Positions 24,107 to 33,452 are shown, numbered from the stretch's first letter. The stretch is 64,000 nucleotides of DNA from Candidatus Kryptobacter tengchongensis (GCA_001485605.1 FAON01000004.1:1-64000); one strand, 5' to 3'. Notes: generated by a model from the sequence alone, not told the origin. Translations and numbers: made by a program.

Positions 24107-25150
24107 TTAAATTTTTAAATTCGGGACAGGGGCTAAATCAAAATCATGTTTAATTCCACTTTTAAGTTTAATATATCCAACGAAAGCGATCATTGCAGCG
24201 TTATCCGTGCAATATGCAAGATCTGGGATGTAAAGCTTTAAGCCTTCATTTTCAGCTTTTTCCTTCATTGTTTTTCTGAGTTCGGAATTAGCGGCAACCC
24301 CACCTGCAATGGTTATGTTTTTTACATTAAAATCTTTCGCTGCTTTTATAGTTTGCTCAACGAGTGCTTCAACCACAGCCCTTTGAAAACTTGCGCTTAT
24401 ATCTCTTATCAATTTGTTTTTTTCCTCTTCCCCAAGACTTTGAAAGTTTATTTTTTTCAAATAATAAAGAACCGCGGTCTTTAAACCGCTGAAGCTGAAC
24501 TCATATTTGTTCAACTCATCGGTTTCCCTTGAAGATTTGCTTTTTGAGGATGGTATTGGCTTTGGAAATTTCACAAAATTTGGATCACCTTCACGGGCAA
24601 GTTTATCTATAAATGGTCCCCCGGGGTAACCAAGCCCCAAAAGTTTTGCTACTTTATCAAAAGCTTCCCCAGCTGCGTCATCTCGGGTTTGCCCGAGAAG
24701 TGTCAACTTCAAAAAGTCCTCAACGAGAATAAGCATAGTATGACCACCCGAGACAACAAGCGCTATAAATGGAAAATCCGGATGCTCATCCATAAGGAAA
24801 GTTGAAAACACATGACCTTCAATATGATTGACACCAACAATTGGAATTTTTAACCCATAAGCCATCGCTTTTGCGAAGCTAACGCCAACAAGTAATGAAC
24901 CAATCAATCCAGGTCCATAGGTTACAGCAATTCCATCAATTTCTTCTTTCTTAATCCCCGCTGAGGTTAAAGCTTCATCTACAACTTTTACAATTACCCT
25001 TTGATGTGCCCTTGATGCAAGCTCTGGGACAACGCCACCATATTTTGAATGAAAATACTGAGATGAAACTATACTTGAGAGCAATTTCCCATCCTTTAAA
25101 ACAGCAGCGGATGTTTCATCGCACGATGTCTCTATCCCAAGAACTATCAC
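24107..25150 (-). CDS. tsaD: tRNA N6-threonylcarbamoyladenosine transferase TsaD
   Basis: Catalytic subunit of the essential t6A37 tRNA modification complex, 347 residues. The ASKHA fold is clear: IETSCDETSAAVL near the start, the metal-binding HIEGH (His109, His113), VSGGHTMLI and DDAAGEAFDKVAKLLGLGYPGG, and the C-terminal DNAAMIA. Start codon is GTG at 25150, since the protein begins exactly at the family N-terminus (IVLGIETSC). First gene of the long minus-strand run; divergent from the comF-like gene. Confidence 0.96.
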   Translation of the reverse strand: MIVLGIETSCDETSAAVLKDGKLLSSIVSSQYFHSKYGGVVPELASRAHQRVIVKVVDEALTSAGIKKEEIDGIAVTYGPGLIGSLLVGVSFAKAMAYGLKIPIVGVNHIEGHVFSTFLMDEHPDFPFIALVVSGGHTMLILVEDFLKLTLLGQTRDDAAGEAFDKVAKLLGLGYPGGPFIDKLAREGDPNFVKFPKPIPSSKSKSSRETDELNKYEFSFSGLKTAVLYYLKKINFQSLGEEEKNKLIRDISASFQRAVVEALVEQTIKAAKDFNVKNITIAGGVAANSELRKTMKEKAENEGLKLYIPDLAYCTDNAAMIAFVGYIKLKSGIKHDFDLAPVPNLKI

Positions 25151-25267
25151 TTCCGTTTGAGGTTTTTAAAAAAATTAATCAAAATAACTTATATATTCAA
25201 AATTTAAATTTCATTTCCCATTCCAAGCTTATTTTTTGAGTGAATCGCTCTTCAAAATCATAATCTC

Positions 25268-25296
25268 TTGACGCGAGGAAATTTCTTTGTTATATT
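25268..25296 (+). promoter_or_regulatory. Candidate sigma70 promoter for the comF-like gene
   Basis: TTGACG at 25268-25273, an exact 17-bp spacer, and TATATT at 25291-25296. Transcription would begin near 25303, leaving a leader of about 60 bases before the ATG at 25364. It lies in the 213-bp divergent space with tsaD. Confidence 0.55.
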
Positions 25297-25363
25297 TATC
25301 TTGTGCTGTTAATTCTATATGACGCAGTGCAAATTGCAGAACTCCTAATTAATAGCGGATAAA

Positions 25364-26071
25364 ATGCTTCTGTCAACGATCAAATTCTTTCTTGATTCAA
25401 TTCTTGACTTCATTTTTATCTATGAATGTGAAATCTGTCATCGGCATCTTGAAGATAAACGAATGATAATTTGCTCTGAGTGCATACATAAAATTGAAAG
25501 AGTTGAACCTGTTGATATAGAACGAACCTTTACGACAAAATTTAGGAGCGATGGGTATATATCCAAAGCATTTGCTTGTTTCTATTTTAAAGATGAGAGC
25601 ATAATTCAAACTTTAATTCACGAACTTAAATACCAAAATAAACCATCAATTGGAATACTTCTTGGAGAAATTGTGGGAAATTCCGTTAAAAATGATCCCG
25701 ATTTCATCTCTTCCGACGCTTTAATTCCCGTCCCACTTCACAAAATTAGATTAAGGGAAAGGGGGTATAACCAAAGTGAATTAATTTCAAAAGGCATAAG
25801 CAGAGTAACTGGAATAAACCTTATAAATGACCTTCTCATCAGAGTAAGAAACACACAAACACAGACAAAGTTAAATCTTGAACAGCGAAAAGAAAATGTA
25901 AAAGATGCCTTTAAGGTCAAAGATAAATATAAAAATTTCGTCCCCTGGAGAAAATTTATTGTTGTTGATGATGTCATCACAACTGGTTCAACTGTGAATC
26001 AGTGTGCGAAGGCACTTGTTGATGCTGGAGCTTCACGAGTTTTGGCTTTATCTATCGCCATTGCAAATTAG
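25364..26071 (+). CDS. ComF-family phosphoribosyltransferase-like protein
   Basis: 235-residue ComF/GntX-type protein: an N-terminal zinc ribbon (Cys22, Cys25, Cys37, Cys40) joined to a type I phosphoribosyltransferase domain with the PRPP loop VVDDVITTGST near residue 205. ComF proteins are required for DNA uptake in competent bacteria, and some have other roles in DNA repair. The motif LIPVPLHKIRLRERGYNQSELI is diagnostic of the family. It is a lone plus-strand gene between minus-strand blocks with its own promoter; its 3' end overlaps the converging acyl-CoA dehydrogenase gene by 4 bases. Confidence 0.9.
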   Translation: MLLSTIKFFLDSILDFIFIYECEICHRHLEDKRMIICSECIHKIERVEPVDIERTFTTKFRSDGYISKAFACFYFKDESIIQTLIHELKYQNKPSIGILLGEIVGNSVKNDPDFISSDALIPVPLHKIRLRERGYNQSELISKGISRVTGINLINDLLIRVRNTQTQTKLNLEQRKENVKDAFKVKDKYKNFVPWRKFIVVDDVITTGSTVNQCAKALVDAGASRVLALSIAIAN

Positions 26072-27225
26072 TCCAGATGTGAAAGCTCCTTAAGTATTTT
26101 ATTTGCTATGATGAGCTTTTGAATCTCGCTTGTCCCCTCACCTATCGTTAAAAGTTTCGCATCTCTGTAAAGTTTTTCAACGGGATATTCTTTTATATAG
26201 CCATATCCGCCGTAAATTTGAACAGCTTCATTTGCACATTTGACGGCAACTTCACTTGCAAAGTATTTCGCCATTGATGCATAAAGTGAATAGTCTTTAC
26301 CTTGGTCTTTAAGATAAGCTGCTTTATATGTAAGCAACCTTGCTGCCTCTATTTGAGTGGCCATATCTGCAAGTTTCCATTGAATGGCTTGAAACTCACC
26401 TATATATTTCCCGAAAGCCTTCCTTTCTTTTGCATATTTCAAACTCAATTCCAAAGCTCCCTGAGCAAGCCCAACAGATAACGCAGCTATCCCAATTCTA
26501 CCACCAGCGAGAATTTCCATTGCCTGTCTGTATCCTTGTCCCTCCTCACCGATTAAATTTTCAGCTGGAACCTTACAATTATCAAATGTTAACGAGCATG
26601 TTTCGCTCGCTCTCATCCCAAGTTTATCTTCCCTCTTACCAACGATTATACCACTATAACCTTTTTCAACTATGAAAGCAGAGATTCCATTTTTACCCTT
26701 GCTTTTATCTGTCACAGCCATAACCACAACTACCTCAGCAACACCACCATGCGTTGTAAAGGTTTTATTTCCATTAATCACATAATAATCATTATAACGA
26801 ACGGCGTTTGTTAGTAAATTTGCTGCATCGCTTCCTGCTTGTGGTTCTGTTAAAGCCCAAGCACCTATCTTTCTACCACTGCAAAGTTCAGGAAGATATT
26901 TTTGCTTTTGCTTCTCATTTCCGAACATGAAAATATGATTTGAACAAAGCCCATTGTGTGCTGCAACGCTCAAACCTATTGATGGATCAACTCTGCTTAT
27001 TTCTTCAATTATCACAACATAATCCAAGTAGCTTAATCCCGCACCGCCGTATTTTTCGGGAAATGTTATCCCGAGGAAACCAATTTCACCCAGCTTTTTT
27101 ATTATCTCAACTGGGAACTCACCTGTTATGTCAAATTTTTTGACATAAGGTGAAATTTCATTTTCTGCAAAATCACGAGCAAGTTGTTTAACTTGCTTTT
27201 GAGTTTCGGTTAAATAAAAGTCCAT
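26068..27225 (-). CDS. Acyl-CoA dehydrogenase
   Basis: FAD enzyme of 385 residues catalysing alpha,beta-desaturation of acyl-CoA, passing electrons to electron-transfer flavoprotein. Family signatures are ALTEPQAGSDAANL, the flavin and substrate loops around KLGMRASETCSLTF, QIYGGYGYIKEYPVEKLYRDAK, and the C-terminal IGEGTSEIQKLI holding the catalytic Glu. Length and pattern match short- and branched-chain enzymes such as butyryl- or isovaleryl-CoA dehydrogenase. AGGG precedes the ATG. The next gene upstream in the same direction is meaB, hinting at propionate, branched-chain or odd-chain acid metabolism; the substrate is not determined. Confidence 0.93.
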   Translation of the reverse strand: MDFYLTETQKQVKQLARDFAENEISPYVKKFDITGEFPVEIIKKLGEIGFLGITFPEKYGGAGLSYLDYVVIIEEISRVDPSIGLSVAAHNGLCSNHIFMFGNEKQKQKYLPELCSGRKIGAWALTEPQAGSDAANLLTNAVRYNDYYVINGNKTFTTHGGVAEVVVVMAVTDKSKGKNGISAFIVEKGYSGIIVGKREDKLGMRASETCSLTFDNCKVPAENLIGEEGQGYRQAMEILAGGRIGIAALSVGLAQGALELSLKYAKERKAFGKYIGEFQAIQWKLADMATQIEAARLLTYKAAYLKDQGKDYSLYASMAKYFASEVAVKCANEAVQIYGGYGYIKEYPVEKLYRDAKLLTIGEGTSEIQKLIIANKILKELSHLD

Positions 27226-27274
27226 AACTTTTGCCCTAAATTATTTTTCAATGGAGCTTTTGACTCCGATTTTT

Positions 27275-28225
27275 CTATAGTGAATTTTGCTGGTAAAAAT
27301 GTTCAATTAGTTCTTCCGCCACTTCAAATGGGTTTATATGTAAGTTTGTAAGGAGATTGACCTTTTCCTCAAGCAACTTTTGACGATCATCTGTCCAGAA
27401 ATCCTCACGGAGCTTCTCTTCAACTATTTCCTTTATCTTCAGTTTTAACTTTTCTTTTCTTCTTTTTTCAAATTCACCCGTGTTATATAAAAATTCCCGA
27501 TGTTTTTTGATCAAATTCAGAAGCTCGTTAACTCCAGCGCCTGTGCTTCCAATTGTCTTTACAACCTCAACCTCCCATTCGTCTTTCTTAACCCTGAAAC
27601 TTAACACACTTTTAATTGCATTTACAGCTATATCTGCACCTTCTCTGTCGCTTTTATTTAAAACGAATATATCGGCTATTTCCATTAATCCAGCTTTCAT
27701 TGCTTGAATTGAGTCACCTGATTCGGGGACGAGAACAACTATGACCGTATCGGCAACTTTTACAACATCAAGTTCGGATTGACCCACCCCGACCGTTTCA
27801 AAAATTACATAATCAAATCCACCTGCATCAAGTATATCTCCTGCTTCAACTGCTTTTTTGCTTAATCCACCCAAACTTCCTCTGGTCGCCATACTTCTTA
27901 TAAAGACGCCTTCATCAAGGGACAGCTCATTCATCCTTACTCTATCGCCAAGCAATGAACCCCCAGTGAATGGACTTGTTGGATCAACAGCGATTATTCC
28001 AATTTTTGCTTTTTCATTTCTCAAAAGTTTTGTGAGTTGAAAAACGAGCGTGCTTTTACCAGCGCCTGGCGGACCTGTTATACCAATTTTATAAGCCTTT
28101 CCTGTGTATTTATAAATTTTCTTCAAAAGTTCTTCAGCCCCTTCATATTCATTTTCAATTATTGATATCGCCTTTGAAATCGCCCTGAAGTCACCATCTA
28201 TCACCTTTTTAACAAGCTCAATCAC
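27275..28225 (-). CDS. meaB: Methylmalonyl-CoA mutase-associated GTPase MeaB
   Basis: G3E-family P-loop GTPase of 316 residues that protects and loads the cobalamin cofactor of methylmalonyl-CoA mutase. Walker A is GPPGAGKST (51-59); VDPTSPFTGGSLLGDRVRM and FIRSMATRGSLGGLS are diagnostic of the MeaB/ArgK group; the GTP base motif is NKSD. The start is a GTG at 28225 overlapping the stop of the sugar epimerase gene. The mutase itself is not in the window. Proximity to an acyl-CoA dehydrogenase supports a propionate or branched-chain degradation role. Confidence 0.94.
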   Translation of the reverse strand: MIELVKKVIDGDFRAISKAISIIENEYEGAEELLKKIYKYTGKAYKIGITGPPGAGKSTLVFQLTKLLRNEKAKIGIIAVDPTSPFTGGSLLGDRVRMNELSLDEGVFIRSMATRGSLGGLSKKAVEAGDILDAGGFDYVIFETVGVGQSELDVVKVADTVIVVLVPESGDSIQAMKAGLMEIADIFVLNKSDREGADIAVNAIKSVLSFRVKKDEWEVEVVKTIGSTGAGVNELLNLIKKHREFLYNTGEFEKRRKEKLKLKIKEIVEEKLREDFWTDDRQKLLEEKVNLLTNLHINPFEVAEELIEHFYQQNSL

Positions 28226-29157
28226 CTTGATCTTTCTGCAAATTTATTTTTAAAAAATTCAACCGTCAACTTTAAACCTTCATCCAAAGAGATTTCTGGC
28301 TTCCACCCAAGTGTTCTATAAACCTTTTCATAGCTTATAACACTTCTTCTTTGTTCCCCTGGTTTAGGTGGTCCATGGACTTCATCACAATTTGCACCTG
28401 TCAATTCTTTTAGTTTGCGGAAAAGTGTATTTACATCGGTTTCAATCCCTGTCCCTATGTTGAAAACATCGGATTTATCATAATTGAGAGCAAGCAAATT
28501 TGCCTTTACGACATCCCCAACATATGTATAATCCCGTGTTTGGAAACCATCACCATTTATTATCGGTTGTTCTCCCTTTAACATTTTACTTGTGAAGATC
28601 GCAACGACGCCAGCCTCACCGTGCGGATTTTGCCTTGGTCCATAGATATTTGCATATCTTAGGATAACATAATTTAGTCCATGCACCTCTTTATAAAAAT
28701 AAAGATATTTTTCAACTGTTAACTTCGCAACACCATAAGGGGAAAGCGGTCTTGTCGGATGCTCTTCATCAGCAGGAAAATAATCTTGTTCTCCATAAAT
28801 CGCACCCCCCGTTGATGCAAAAATGAACTTCTTTACTCCATATTTGATGCTGAATTGCAAAAGTTTCAGGCTTCCGATTATGTTTACATCCGCATCATAA
28901 ATTGGGTCCTCAACCGATTTGCGAACATCCATCTGTGCTGCATGGTGATTCACAATATCAATTTTCTCGCTTTTAAAAATCTCCTCCACCTTATCGTCCC
29001 TTATATCAAGATGATAAAATTTCGCTTTTGGGTTTAGATTTTCAAGTGAGCCGGAAGATAAATTATCAACGACAATAACATTATGACCAAGTTCAATATA
29101 GGAATCAACAACATGTGAGCCGATGAAGCCAGCTCCTCCTGTTACAAGTATGTTCAT
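28222..29157 (-). CDS. NAD-dependent sugar-nucleotide epimerase (UDP-glucose 4-epimerase type)
   Basis: Extended short-chain dehydrogenase of 311 residues. The dinucleotide loop is TGGAGFIGSH and the catalytic triad comes from FASTGGAIYGE and SPYGVAKL (Tyr-x3-Lys). RYANIYGPRQNP and QTRDYTYVGDVV are typical of the bacterial GalE-like group that lacks the long C-terminus of E. coli GalE. Substrate is probably UDP-Glc/Gal or their N-acetyl forms. It overlaps the M28 peptidase upstream (ATGA) and meaB downstream (GTGA), forming a tight operon of unrelated functions. Confidence 0.9.
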   Translation of the reverse strand: MNILVTGGAGFIGSHVVDSYIELGHNVIVVDNLSSGSLENLNPKAKFYHLDIRDDKVEEIFKSEKIDIVNHHAAQMDVRKSVEDPIYDADVNIIGSLKLLQFSIKYGVKKFIFASTGGAIYGEQDYFPADEEHPTRPLSPYGVAKLTVEKYLYFYKEVHGLNYVILRYANIYGPRQNPHGEAGVVAIFTSKMLKGEQPIINGDGFQTRDYTYVGDVVKANLLALNYDKSDVFNIGTGIETDVNTLFRKLKELTGANCDEVHGPPKPGEQRRSVISYEKVYRTLGWKPEISLDEGLKLTVEFFKNKFAERSR

Positions 29158-31241
29158 TTGCCCTCCATAAATGTTTTAGTGAAATTTTGAATTTCTTTTA
29201 CGATGTTGTCAATCGCTTCCTCAAGTAATTTAGTTTCTTTCTTTGCAACTTCAAAATTGCCAGATTGCAACGCCTCATTTATACCAGGCAATGGCTGTGT
29301 CCCATAACCAAGATAATAACCCGGGGCATAGATCCTGTGCTTATACCAATCCCTGTTTGGAAGCCCAATTTTTTGCGTAAATTTCTGTTCAAGTTTTTGA
29401 ACTTCAACCTTTGGAAATTTTTTTTGAATCAAGTTAAGTGTATCAGAATAAAATCTCATAATTTTGATTTTCTCTTTTACACCTCCAAAATCAATGCCAT
29501 TCGTTTTGAGCATAACCTCGTAATTCCTTTCAATATCAATGATGTATTTTTCAATTTCATCAGCATAATCACCATAGTTAAAAGGCAAGTAATCGCACGA
29601 ACTCAACCTCATCAAAACAAGCCCAACTATTTTTGCCATTGTTTCATGGTATTTGAAACTTGGATCACAAAAATTTTTCATCCAATAAAAATTGTCAAGT
29701 TGAGAATGATACACTCCATATGGACCTGTAAATCTCATATCAATTGATGGGATACCACAGAAATCAAGAAATGCGGTGTAATCAGAGCCACTCCCCAACC
29801 TTCCGAATTTAATTTTGGCAGTATCAGGTGGATTTGAAACCTGTTTTAATGATTTATTTTGCCTTTTCCAGGTTTCAGCGAAGATGCTATTTCCCGTTTC
29901 TGGGTCATTTACAGACTTTATAACTTCCTCAATAAAGCGGTCAAGCGATGGGACAGAGCTTGCCTCAAAATTTTTCCCAGAGACAGCCGCATCAACATTG
30001 ATATAAGCGATCGCATTTTTAACAAGATCGTTATAATTTTCCTCAACCCATTCTGTTGAACCAATCAACCCATATTCTTCAGCATCCCATGCACAGAATA
30101 AAATACTTCTTTTGGGTTTCCATCCCTGCTTTATGAGTTTTGATAAAGCTCTTGCTGTTTCAAGCATCACCGCTGTTCCACTGCTTGGGTCAACCGCACC
30201 ATAAATCCACGCGTCGTGATGATTTCCCATTATTATTTTCTTCTCCGGCTCTTCAAAACCGCGGATTTCTGCGATGACATTTTTGATTTGCCTTATTTTC
30301 CAATCTGATTTGACTTTCATTTTAACTTTGGCAGGTCCCGGTCCAGTGTGATATGCAAAGGGCAAACCACCTTGCCACCCTTCGGGGACATTCGGACCGG
30401 ATAAATTTTTAAGAATTTCACTTGCAATTTTATATGAAACTGGCATAGTTGGTATTCGTGGCAAACTTTTCGCCTGCTCAGGGTTAATTCTTTTTACATC
30501 TTTCTTTGCTGGATATCCAGGTGTAAGCGGATCGCCAGGATATTCAAACATATAATAAATGCTTCCCCTTTGCACAGCATCTTCAGGTCTCCAGGGTCCT
30601 CGGGGATAAACATCACCCTTCATGTATCCATCATCCATCGGATCAGAATAAATAATCAACCCAATTGCGCCATTTTCTTCCGCAACCTTTGCCTTTACAC
30701 CTCTAAATGATTTACCATACCTTGCTATAGCTATCTTCCCTTTCACACTTATTCCAAGCTCTTTGAGTTTCTCATAATCCTCAGGAAGACCATAATTGAC
30801 ATACACAACCTGTGCTTCTATTTCACCATCTGGAGAATAGGCATTGAAAAATGTGAAGATATCATCATACGTGTCTTTATCCCAATTCCAAGCCGTTTCC
30901 TTCAATTCAAATTTAATTTCATAGGGTTGTATCAACTCAAGCGATATTTCTTTAGGATATGGCAGATAAACCCAATAGTCAACAATTTTTGAATTCAATC
31001 CGTAGGATTTGAAAAGGCTATCTATATATTCAGCGACCCGATAGCCTGTTTCACTTCCAGCAGGGTGTGGTTCTTCAGTGAGAATAAATAAATGTCTTTC
31101 ACAATTTTTTGCACTTGGAATTTTTAAAAATTTTTCCTCCCACTCAATTTGTTTCTTTAGATTATCACCGAGAAAACCTGTTAATATCTGCGCAGTAGAT
31201 ATCCCCGAGATAACAATCAGAAGTATTATAGCTTTTCTCAT
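29154..31241 (-). CDS. Secreted M28-family metallopeptidase, glutamate carboxypeptidase II-like
   Basis: 695 residues with a signal peptide (about 1-17, ending near ISTAQ). It has a protease-associated domain (about 160-330) inserted before the zinc peptidase core. Zinc ligands come from NHHDAWIYGAVDPSSG, CAWDAEEYGLIGSTEW with the catalytic Glu, and YHSQLDN. The C-terminal ~130 residues resemble the transferrin-receptor-like dimerisation domain. This architecture matches PSMA/GCPII, which removes C-terminal Glu or Asp from peptides. Likely periplasmic or extracellular. First gene in its unit after a 157-base gap. Confidence 0.92.
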   Translation of the reverse strand: MRKAIILLIVISGISTAQILTGFLGDNLKKQIEWEEKFLKIPSAKNCERHLFILTEEPHPAGSETGYRVAEYIDSLFKSYGLNSKIVDYWVYLPYPKEISLELIQPYEIKFELKETAWNWDKDTYDDIFTFFNAYSPDGEIEAQVVYVNYGLPEDYEKLKELGISVKGKIAIARYGKSFRGVKAKVAEENGAIGLIIYSDPMDDGYMKGDVYPRGPWRPEDAVQRGSIYYMFEYPGDPLTPGYPAKKDVKRINPEQAKSLPRIPTMPVSYKIASEILKNLSGPNVPEGWQGGLPFAYHTGPGPAKVKMKVKSDWKIRQIKNVIAEIRGFEEPEKKIIMGNHHDAWIYGAVDPSSGTAVMLETARALSKLIKQGWKPKRSILFCAWDAEEYGLIGSTEWVEENYNDLVKNAIAYINVDAAVSGKNFEASSVPSLDRFIEEVIKSVNDPETGNSIFAETWKRQNKSLKQVSNPPDTAKIKFGRLGSGSDYTAFLDFCGIPSIDMRFTGPYGVYHSQLDNFYWMKNFCDPSFKYHETMAKIVGLVLMRLSSCDYLPFNYGDYADEIEKYIIDIERNYEVMLKTNGIDFGGVKEKIKIMRFYSDTLNLIQKKFPKVEVQKLEQKFTQKIGLPNRDWYKHRIYAPGYYLGYGTQPLPGINEALQSGNFEVAKKETKLLEEAIDNIVKEIQNFTKTFMEGK

Positions 31242-31398
31242 TTTTCTGCATTTTCTTTTTGCAAGAAATTAAAGAAATGAAAAATTAAAATCAAACAGAT
31301 TCACACCCTTCAAATTTTGGGAAAACCCCAGAGAAGTTAATAAGAACCACCCAAATAAATCTTTCGTATGTGCTACCCGAGATCTTCAAAAAAGGAAA

Positions 31399-31914
31399 TC
31401 ATATTTCGTGAATCAAATCTTTTATCTCCCTTCTCGGTGTTGGTTCAGGGGTTTCGTCTGGATATCCAACCGGAAGAATTGCAATTGGAATTAAATTTTT
31501 GTCAACTCCAATTATCTTCCTAACCTCATCTTCATTGAAAGCGCCAACCCAAACACTTCCCAACCCAAGGGCTGTTGCTGAAAGCTGTGCATAAGCACAT
31601 GCGATCGTCGCGTCCTGCAAACAGTAAAGTTTTTCACCCCTCATTCCATATCTCCATCTTGACCTTGCTGGATTTGCACAAAATACAAAAGCAACAGGTG
31701 CTTCTGCAATAAATTCCTGACCAAGCGCAGAATCCGCAAGTTGCTTTAATTTAACTCTATCCCTCACCACAAAAACCTCATATGCCTGAAGGTTTCCAGC
31801 AGAAGGCGCCGAATTTATAGCTTCATAAATTAATTTAAGCTCATTCTCCGAAATAGCCTGGTCTTTAAATTTTCTTATTGACCTTCTTCTCTTTAAAACC
31901 TCAAAAAAATCCAT
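31399..31914 (-). CDS. Nitroreductase-family FMN protein
   Basis: 171-residue nitroreductase-fold protein. The RRRSIRKFKDQAISENEL N-terminus, NSAPSAGNLQAYEVFVV FMN loop and ALGLGSVWVGAF segment are characteristic. Such proteins bind FMN as dimers and reduce nitro-compounds, quinones or act as specialised oxidoreductases using NAD(P)H. The native substrate cannot be told. It follows the radical SAM gene by 20 bases, so the two may act together. Short for the family but complete. Confidence 0.88.
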   Translation of the reverse strand: MDFFEVLKRRRSIRKFKDQAISENELKLIYEAINSAPSAGNLQAYEVFVVRDRVKLKQLADSALGQEFIAEAPVAFVFCANPARSRWRYGMRGEKLYCLQDATIACAYAQLSATALGLGSVWVGAFNEDEVRKIIGVDKNLIPIAILPVGYPDETPEPTPRREIKDLIHEI

Positions 31915-31933
31915 ATCACCTGCTTTATTTTAT

Positions 31934-32869
31934 TTAATACCACGGACTAAGTTCTATCCTTTTTAAGCCGAACTTTTGCGCTATTCGCACAGCTTCTTTA
32001 TATTCCTGGATGGTAATTCTCCGTGCAAGTTCTGGTTTCAGAAACGCATTAAAGTATGGTCTATATTGTGCCATTATGTTAACATATGTGTCTTTTGAAA
32101 CTTCATTCGCTATAAATTCAAAAACTTTCTCAGATCCGGCTATGTTATTTGGCAAAACAAGGTGCCTTACAAGTAAACCTCTTACCGCAATTCCATCAAT
32201 TATTTCAAGATCACCAACCTGTCGCCACATCTCTTTAACAGCCGGACGCACCACATCCCAGTAATCAGGCACACCTGAATACCTCAATCCATGCATATTG
32301 TCGGAATACTTTATATCAGGCATATAAATATCAACAATTCCCTCAAGCAATTTTAATGTTTCAACAGATTCATATCCACCGCAGTTGTAAACAATTGGTA
32401 TTTTTAAACCTTTATTAACAGCAATTAAAATTGCCTCAACGATCTGAGGCACATAATGTGTCGGCGTAACAAGATTTATATTGTGACATCCTATCTTTTG
32501 AAGATAAAGCATTGACTCAGACAGAGTATAAACACTTACAACTTCACCCTGTTTAAATCTGCTTATTTCAAAATTTTGACAATATATGCAGTTCATATTA
32601 CAACTTGCAAAGAAAATCGTCCCTGAACCATGGGTTCCAACAAGACAGGATTCCTCCCCAAAGTGCGGATGAACACCTGAAATTATAATTTCACTCCCAA
32701 CTCTACACTTCCCCTTCTTGCCAGCGTTTCTATTGACATGGCAATTTCTCGGACAAAGCGTGCAATCGTTTAAAATCTGCTTTAATATCTCAACTCGTTC
32801 CTTTAATATACCCTTTCTGTTAAGTTCAATATACCCGGGCTCATACCTTTCAACTATGGCTCTGTGCAT
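31934..32869 (-). CDS. Radical SAM protein, PflA-like (COG1313 type)
   Basis: 311-residue radical SAM enzyme. The 4Fe-4S cluster that binds S-adenosylmethionine is held by Cys90, Cys94 and Cys97 in ASCNMNCIYC. An N-terminal cysteine cluster (Cys36, Cys39, Cys43, Cys55 in CTLCPRNCHVNR...GKC) probably binds a second Fe-S centre or zinc. The pattern matches the uncharacterised pyruvate-formate-lyase-activase-like group; no glycyl-radical partner gene is nearby. The nitroreductase-family gene follows within 20 bases. Substrate unknown. Confidence 0.9.
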   Translation of the reverse strand: MHRAIVERYEPGYIELNRKGILKERVEILKQILNDCTLCPRNCHVNRNAGKKGKCRVGSEIIISGVHPHFGEESCLVGTHGSGTIFFASCNMNCIYCQNFEISRFKQGEVVSVYTLSESMLYLQKIGCHNINLVTPTHYVPQIVEAILIAVNKGLKIPIVYNCGGYESVETLKLLEGIVDIYMPDIKYSDNMHGLRYSGVPDYWDVVRPAVKEMWRQVGDLEIIDGIAVRGLLVRHLVLPNNIAGSEKVFEFIANEVSKDTYVNIMAQYRPYFNAFLKPELARRITIQEYKEAVRIAQKFGLKRIELSPWY

Positions 32870-32882
32870 CTAAAAAGAAGCA

Positions 32883-32918
32883 TGTTTTTTAAAAACCCCG
32901 GGGACAAAAATCCCCGGG
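32883..32918 (-). terminator. Rho-independent terminator
   Basis: CCCGGGGA (32897-32904) and TCCCCGGG (32911-32918) form an 8-bp GC-rich stem around CAAAAA. On the minus strand a TTTTTAAAAAACA tail follows. It lies 8 bases beyond the stop of the small membrane protein and separates it from the radical SAM gene. Confidence 0.85.
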
Positions 32919-32926
32919 ATTTCTTT

Positions 32927-33250
32927 TTAAGATGATGATTTAGTCAAAGCGCCCCAGAACCCAAGAACTATCAGGACAATTCCAACGATAATCTCATTAA
33001 CAATGCCCTGGAGACCACTGACAAACGATGAGATACCAAGCCATATCCCGGCGATACCGATAATCGCTGAAAATACCTTCAACAAGCCTTTAACGGCGCC
33101 TGTGAATACCCATAAACCAAGGACAAAAGAAATAATGCCAACAATAAGATAAATAACTTCAAAATCCCCTTTTAAGACGGAAACATTCATTAAACCTGAC
33201 CCCAGAAAGAACCAAAGCCCCATCATTAAGGTTACCCAGAATTGCCACAT
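32927..33250 (-). CDS. Small membrane protein, SPW-repeat-like, 107 aa
   Basis: Four predicted membrane helices (about 5-22, 32-50, 58-76 and 84-103) with very short loops, in two similar halves. The pattern of Trp-rich helices recalls SPW-repeat small membrane proteins, often annotated as hypothetical. A canonical GGAGG lies before the ATG at 33250. A short inverted repeat (ATTGCCA / TGGCAAT, 33241-33256) places the start codon in a potential RNA loop. It has its own terminator, so it is a monocistronic gene. Function unknown. Confidence 0.8.
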   Translation of the reverse strand: MWQFWVTLMMGLWFFLGSGLMNVSVLKGDFEVIYLIVGIISFVLGLWVFTGAVKGLLKVFSAIIGIAGIWLGISSFVSGLQGIVNEIIVGIVLIVLGFWGALTKSSS

Positions 33251-33280
33251 GGCAATCCTCCTTTTTTAATTTTATTTTAT

Positions 33281-33310
33281 ATTTGCCCGCTTTCACGGGC
33301 AAATTTTTTT
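33281..33310 (+). terminator. Terminator-like hairpin on the plus strand without an upstream plus-strand gene
   Basis: ATTTGCCCG (33281-33289) pairs with CGGGCAAAT (33296-33304) around CTTTCA and is followed by seven T on the plus strand. The geometry is that of an intrinsic terminator for plus-strand RNA, but only minus-strand genes lie to the left back to 26071. It could stop antisense transcription, or act as a leader hairpin for the minus-strand gene. Confidence 0.6.
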
Positions 33311-33452
33311 CCACATGAAAATACAATTCAAAATCCATACCAAATAAAAATTAAAAAATTTTAAACTATATTTCAACCCATAACAATAGATGTTCCATCT
33401 TTGTATGTGATAACTTGTTCAATAATTTCACACATTACACCACAGGCTAAAA

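Noticed and set aside
29265-29747. Plus-strand frame of 160 codons opposite the M28 peptidase
   Set aside because: Long antisense frame caused by base composition; the M28 protein is intact on the other strand and this frame has no recognisable domain.
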